From JADKHC01 sp047600805 (lineage in GTDB: Bacteria > Verrucomicrobiota > Verrucomicrobiia > Opitutales > Opitutaceae): a stretch of 64,000 nucleotides of DNA. This document shows, piece after piece, positions 60,311 to 64,000 of the stretch. A model generated the notes under the pieces. That model ran no database searches. It was not told where the DNA came from and saw only the letters and a program-made list of their open reading frames with translations. Made by a program: the position numbers and the translations under genes. The stretch is from positions 1,364,001 to 1,428,000 of the forward strand of contig JASGKG010000001.1 in NCBI GenBank assembly GCA_047600805.1. Reading direction: 5' to 3'. The stretch's first letter is position 1. Every line of letters starts with the position of its first letter.

Positions 60311-62536
60311 ATGCCCGCAAAACCCACGATCATCTACACGAAGACCGACGAAGCGCCCGCCCTCGCAACTTATTCGCTGCTGCCGATCGTGCAGGCGTTC
60401 ACGAAACACGCCGACATCAATGTGGTAACTCGCGACATCTCCCTCGCGGGCCGCATTCTCGCCGCGTTTGCGGACAAACTTCCCGCCAACCAACACACCA
60501 GCGACGCCCTCGCGGAACTCGGCGCCCTTACGCTCAAGCCGGAAGCCAACATCATTAAGCTTCCCAACATTTCCGCTTCCGTCCCGCAGCTCAAGGAAGC
60601 GATCGCCGAACTCCAAGCCAAAGGCTACGCACTCCCCGACTACCCCGAAGTGCCGAAGAGCGACGCCGAGAAAGACGCAAAGGCACGTTACGACAAAGTG
60701 AAGGGTTCCGCCGTCAACCCTGTCCTCCGCGAGGGCAATTCCGACCGTCGTGCTCCTAAGGCGGTCAAGGATTACGCCCGCGCGCATCCTCACTCGATGG
60801 GCAAATGGTCGGCTGATTCCAAGACCTCCGTGGCCACGATGGACGCCAACGATTTCTTCTCCAACGAAAAATCCGTCACACTGCCCGCCGCAACCACTGC
60901 GCGTATCGAACATGTCGATACCGCTGGCGCGGTCACCGTTCTCTTGCCGAAACTGTCGCTCAAAGCCGGTGAGATCCTCGACGCCACATTCATGAGCAAG
61001 AAGGCGCTCGTCGCGTTCTACGAAAAACAAATCGCCAAGGCCAAAACCGATGGCGTGCTGTTCTCGCTTCATCTCAAGGCGACGATGATGAAGGTTTCGG
61101 ACCCCGTGCTGTTCGGCCATGCGGTGCGTGTCTTCTTCAAAGATCTTCTCGCGAAACACGCCTCGGCCCTGACGGAACTCGGCGTCGACGTTAACAACGG
61201 TTTCGGCGACCTCGTTGAAAAGATTCAGAAACTCCCGGCAGACAAAAAAGCCGCTATCGAGGCCGATATCAAAGCCGCGTTCGCCTCTGGCCCAGCGGTC
61301 GCGATGGTCAACTCCGACCAAGGCATCACCAACCTTCACGTTCCCTCAGATGTCATCGTCGACGCGTCCATGCCGGCCATGATTCGCGCGGGTGGAAAAA
61401 TGTACGACGCCCAGGGCAAGCTTGCCGATACGCTCGCGGTTATCCCCGATAGTTCGTATGCGACGATCTATCAAGCCACGGTCGACTTCTGCAAAAAGAA
61501 CGGTGCGCTAGATCCAAAAACCATGGGCTCCGTTCCCAATGTCGGCTTAATGGCCCAAGCCGCCGAGGAATACGGTTCGCACAATAAAACGTTCATCGCC
61601 AAATCCGCTGGCACCATCCGTGTCGTCGACGAATCCAGCCGAACCCTTCTCGAGCACCAAGTCGAAGAAGGCGACGTTTGGCGTGCCTGCCAAACCAAGG
61701 ATGCTCCGGTGCAGGATTGGGTTAAGCTCACCGTCAACCGCGCGCGCCTCAGCCACACGCCTGCCGTTTTCTGGCTCGACGAAAAACGCGCCCACGACCG
61801 CGAATTGATCGCAAAGGTCACCTCGTATTTGAAAAACCACGACACTTCCGGTCTGGATCTTCGCATTCTAGCCCCGGCTGCTGCCTGCACTTTCTCGCTC
61901 GAACGCATTGTCAAAGGTCTCGATACCATCAGCGCCACGGGCAACGTGCTTCGCGACTATCTCACCGACCTCTTCCCCATTCTCGAAGTCGGCACAAGCG
62001 CCAAGATGCTTTCGATCGTTCCGCTCATGAACGGCGGCGGCCTTTTCGAAACAGGCGCCGGCGGTTCTGCGCCGAAACACGTCGAGCAATTCCTCCAGGA
62101 AAATTATCTCCGCTGGGACAGCCTCGGCGAATTCTTCGCGATCGCTGCCTCGTTCGAGCATCTGTCGATCGTGATGAATCATGCTCCGGCAAAGGTTCTG
62201 GCCGAAACGCTCGACACCGCTAACGGCAAGTTCCTCGAAAACGACAAATCGCCCGGCCGCAAACTCGGTACGATCGACAACCGGGGTTCGCATTTCTACC
62301 TGGCGCTCTATTGGGCGCAGGCTCTAGCGGCGCAAAACAGCGATGCCGCGCTCAAGAAAGCTTTCGCGCCTATCGCCGAAAAACTCGCCGCGAACGAAAA
62401 GCAGATCGTTTCCGAGTTGATCGCCGTTCAAGGCAAGCCAGCCGACGTCGGCGGCTACTACTCGCCGGACGACGCCAAAGCCTCCGCTGCACTGCGCCCC
62501 AGCAAGACGTTCAACGATATTCTCGCGAGCCTGTAG
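60311..62536 (+). CDS. icd: NADP-dependent isocitrate dehydrogenase, monomeric type
   Basis: A 741-residue protein of the monomeric (~80 kDa) Icd family: IIYTKTDEAPALATYSLLPIVQAF, SDRRAPKAVKDYARAHPHSMGKW, SLHLKATMMKVSDPVLFGHAVRVFF, NVGLMAQAAEEYGSHNKTF. It oxidises isocitrate to 2-oxoglutarate with NADP+ (TCA cycle, NADPH supply). The ATG at 60311 is the family start; an in-frame ATG at 60227 would add 28 residues. It is separated from the SIS gene by 149 bp and probably has its own promoter. Confidence 0.95.
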   Translation: MPAKPTIIYTKTDEAPALATYSLLPIVQAFTKHADINVVTRDISLAGRILAAFADKLPANQHTSDALAELGALTLKPEANIIKLPNISASVPQLKEAIAELQAKGYALPDYPEVPKSDAEKDAKARYDKVKGSAVNPVLREGNSDRRAPKAVKDYARAHPHSMGKWSADSKTSVATMDANDFFSNEKSVTLPAATTARIEHVDTAGAVTVLLPKLSLKAGEILDATFMSKKALVAFYEKQIAKAKTDGVLFSLHLKATMMKVSDPVLFGHAVRVFFKDLLAKHASALTELGVDVNNGFGDLVEKIQKLPADKKAAIEADIKAAFASGPAVAMVNSDQGITNLHVPSDVIVDASMPAMIRAGGKMYDAQGKLADTLAVIPDSSYATIYQATVDFCKKNGALDPKTMGSVPNVGLMAQAAEEYGSHNKTFIAKSAGTIRVVDESSRTLLEHQVEEGDVWRACQTKDAPVQDWVKLTVNRARLSHTPAVFWLDEKRAHDRELIAKVTSYLKNHDTSGLDLRILAPAAACTFSLERIVKGLDTISATGNVLRDYLTDLFPILEVGTSAKMLSIVPLMNGGGLFETGAGGSAPKHVEQFLQENYLRWDSLGEFFAIAASFEHLSIVMNHAPAKVLAETLDTANGKFLENDKSPGRKLGTIDNRGSHFYLALYWAQALAAQNSDAALKKAFAPIAEKLAANEKQIVSELIAVQGKPADVGGYYSPDDAKASAALRPSKTFNDILASL

Positions 62537-62613
62537 GTTTTCACGGTTTTACTGAAATCAAAACCGCGTTAACCTAACCGGCACCGCCGCTCGCCGAGCT
62601 TTCCGTTTTCTTC

Positions 62614-62645
62614 GCCTCTCGATGATTCGTCGTCGAGAGGCTTTT
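62614..62645 (+). terminator. intrinsic terminator after icd
   Basis: Stem GCCTCTCGA / TCGAGAGGC (10-nt loop) at 62614-62641 followed by four T residues, 78 nt after the icd stop. The transcript also meets the convergent transglutaminase gene here. Confidence 0.75.
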
Positions 62646-62694
62646 GTTGCTGCATCGTCGCGCAGTAACGGAGGTGTAACGCGCAATTTTCTCG

Positions 62695-63843
62695 TTACGA
62701 ATCTACCAAAGAGCCCGCGTCCTTTTCGGAGCGGAGAGACGTCGACAGCAGTTTTCTCGCTCGTTCCGCCCATCGCGTCGCTTCCTTTTGCAGACCGAGC
62801 GCGCGCGCCGCATCGACAATTAAATCATAAAATTCCGGTTCGTCGTCTTTGATTCGGATCGCCCGTTTCATCAGTTGGCGGGCGGCCTCGGGGTTTCCTT
62901 TGCCAAATTCTTCACGGGCGACGTGCAGGAGATAGTACGGGTTGTTCTCTCGATAGCGCGCCACGGTTCGTTCCATCTTTGCCGCTTCTGCCGTGCGCCC
63001 GCTCTTCCGATAAGCCCACGCCAAGCCGCTCAACGCGCCCAGGTCGGTCGCGTCGATCTTCAGCACACGCTTGAAACATTCCTCAGCACGCGCGGTTTGA
63101 CCGAGCAATGTGAGCGCATTGCCAAAATTGATCCAGGCCGGTGCGTACGCGGGAGCGATCTGCGTGCTTTTTTCCAACATCCGCATCGCGCTCTCGTGGC
63201 TTCCGTCGGCAAAGTCATAAACACCCACGCTGCTGTACGCGCCTGCGAAAACGCTTCGATCATCGATCACTCGCGCAGAGATGCGGGACGCGGTCATGTC
63301 CGAACGTAATTTAAGGTCGAGTTCGTAGGAATTCTCGTAGGTGTCGACCCTCACGTTGATATGGCGGCACAAGAGCACGACATTTCCGGAGCGGTCCCAC
63401 CGAGGCCGAATAGTCACTTCATTAAATTGAGCCGGTATCTTGAATTCCCGGCACACGGCCACGACAAGCATCGAGTAAGTGATGCAATTGCCGCGCCTCC
63501 TCCGAAATGCTTCACGCACGTCGTACACCCCGGTGGACTCGTAGCGAAACGCCAGATGTTTATCGCTGAGGATCGCCTCCTCTATCTCATCAAGGCGTGT
63601 CTCAACCGAACCGTTCTTGCGAACGCGCGCCGCAAAATAGGCGCGCATCTCACCATCGATGCGTAACAGCTGGTTCGGGTCCTCAGGCAGTCGATACTCT
63701 TCCTTCGCCGGTGTGCTATTCGTCCGACTTTCTTCTTCCGCCAACAGCCGCCCCGAAACAGTCCCCAGCAGTAACACAGCTACCCACGCCAGCGGGCCGA
63801 AGATCCGGCGGGTTGCAACAAAAGGTTGTGCGATGGGGTTCAT
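62695..63843 (-). CDS. secreted transglutaminase-like / TPR protein
   Basis: A 382-residue protein with a signal peptide (IFGPLAWVAVLLLGTVSGRLLA). A transglutaminase-like core follows (~70-200): RRRRGNCITYSMLVVAVCREFKIPAQFNEV with the catalytic-type Cys, and HINVRVD with the His. Residues ~225-360 form TPR repeats (YAPAWINFGNALTLLGQTARAEECFKRVLKIDATDLGALSGLAWAYRKSGRTAEAAKMER). It is probably a periplasmic cysteine peptidase-like scaffold. The ATG at 63843 gives the signal peptide. It converges on icd. Confidence 0.85.
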   Translation of the reverse strand: MNPIAQPFVATRRIFGPLAWVAVLLLGTVSGRLLAEEESRTNSTPAKEEYRLPEDPNQLLRIDGEMRAYFAARVRKNGSVETRLDEIEEAILSDKHLAFRYESTGVYDVREAFRRRRGNCITYSMLVVAVCREFKIPAQFNEVTIRPRWDRSGNVVLLCRHINVRVDTYENSYELDLKLRSDMTASRISARVIDDRSVFAGAYSSVGVYDFADGSHESAMRMLEKSTQIAPAYAPAWINFGNALTLLGQTARAEECFKRVLKIDATDLGALSGLAWAYRKSGRTAEAAKMERTVARYRENNPYYLLHVAREEFGKGNPEAARQLMKRAIRIKDDEPEFYDLIVDAARALGLQKEATRWAERARKLLSTSLRSEKDAGSLVDS

Positions 63844-64000
63844 TGGACGGGATAAGGGAGTCGGCCAACGTCTGTGAGGAGAGTATATAAATATAACACC
63901 GCTCACCAAGACATTCCCGTCCGTCACGGCGGGAAATAATCGTTGTAAGTCGAAGTTGCATTACGGGTTGCACGTCCCCTTCGCGCGTAGGTGCAATCAC

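Overview
The window looks like chromosomal DNA from a GC-rich Verrucomicrobiota bacterium, most likely an Opitutales/Opitutaceae relative. This is inferred from gene content, not from a database search. The pointers are: a GreA transcription factor with a very long N-terminal extension (also known in Chlamydiae), a DUF1501/DUF1800 secreted pair, a tiny basic protein starting MGKQYNKV next to rimO, REP-type palindromes ending in GGCTACAA, an acidobacterial-type duplicated permease (ADOP), and monomeric isocitrate dehydrogenase. No phage, CRISPR array or rRNA is present. One tRNA-Ser(UGA) is present.

Layout. 1-10.4 kb: the end of 6-phosphofructokinase, a two-PRC-barrel protein, a SRPBCC protein, a large hybrid histidine kinase, then a forward run of membrane protein, GH31 glycosidase and Mpl (murein recycling). 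10.4-17.65 kb: an accessory island. It has a REP-associated tyrosine transposase (RAYT) between two ~138 bp direct repeats, a multi-helical unknown protein, a 19-unit 21-bp tandem array, scattered REPs, a two-gene Tse2-like toxin/partner module, a PIN-like RNase, a Sel1 protein, a PD-(D/E)XK-like protein and an HNH nuclease. 17.65-38.8 kb: mostly ordinary chromosome. It holds DUF1501/DUF1800, RimO, the small basic protein, a GH5 glycosidase with an AGE-family epimerase, an Rsm22-like and another methyltransferase, a GT2 enzyme, a MacAB-type exporter, CrcB, PgsA-PgpA, a LysE-type exporter, extended GreA, RsmB and a Ser/Gly-rich secreted protein.

38.8-49.5 kb: a probable osmoadaptation locus. 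It has a HAD phosphatase fused to a GH100-like glycosidase, a small TonB-type protein, an OmpR-type two-component system, a mannosylfructose-phosphate synthase homologue, a sodium:solute symporter, a GNAT acetyltransferase and an MscS channel. Three of these genes carry the same CTGAC-N6-GTCAG-type element (one copy with an imperfect arm) 59-87 bp upstream of their starts, all in the same orientation. This suggests one regulon covering solute synthesis, transport and mechanosensitive release.

49.6-64 kb: a PadR-regulated ADOP permease with twin palindromic operators, tRNA-Ser, a second OmpR-type two-component system, a DegP/HtrA protease, a duplicated GTP cyclohydrolase II with a degenerate second half in an operon with a SIS-domain protein, monomeric isocitrate dehydrogenase, and a transglutaminase/TPR protein. 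The strongest candidates for new biology are the Tse2-like pair, the shared operator set with the HAD-glycosidase fusion, the duplicated cyclohydrolase/SIS operon, and the 21-bp array.
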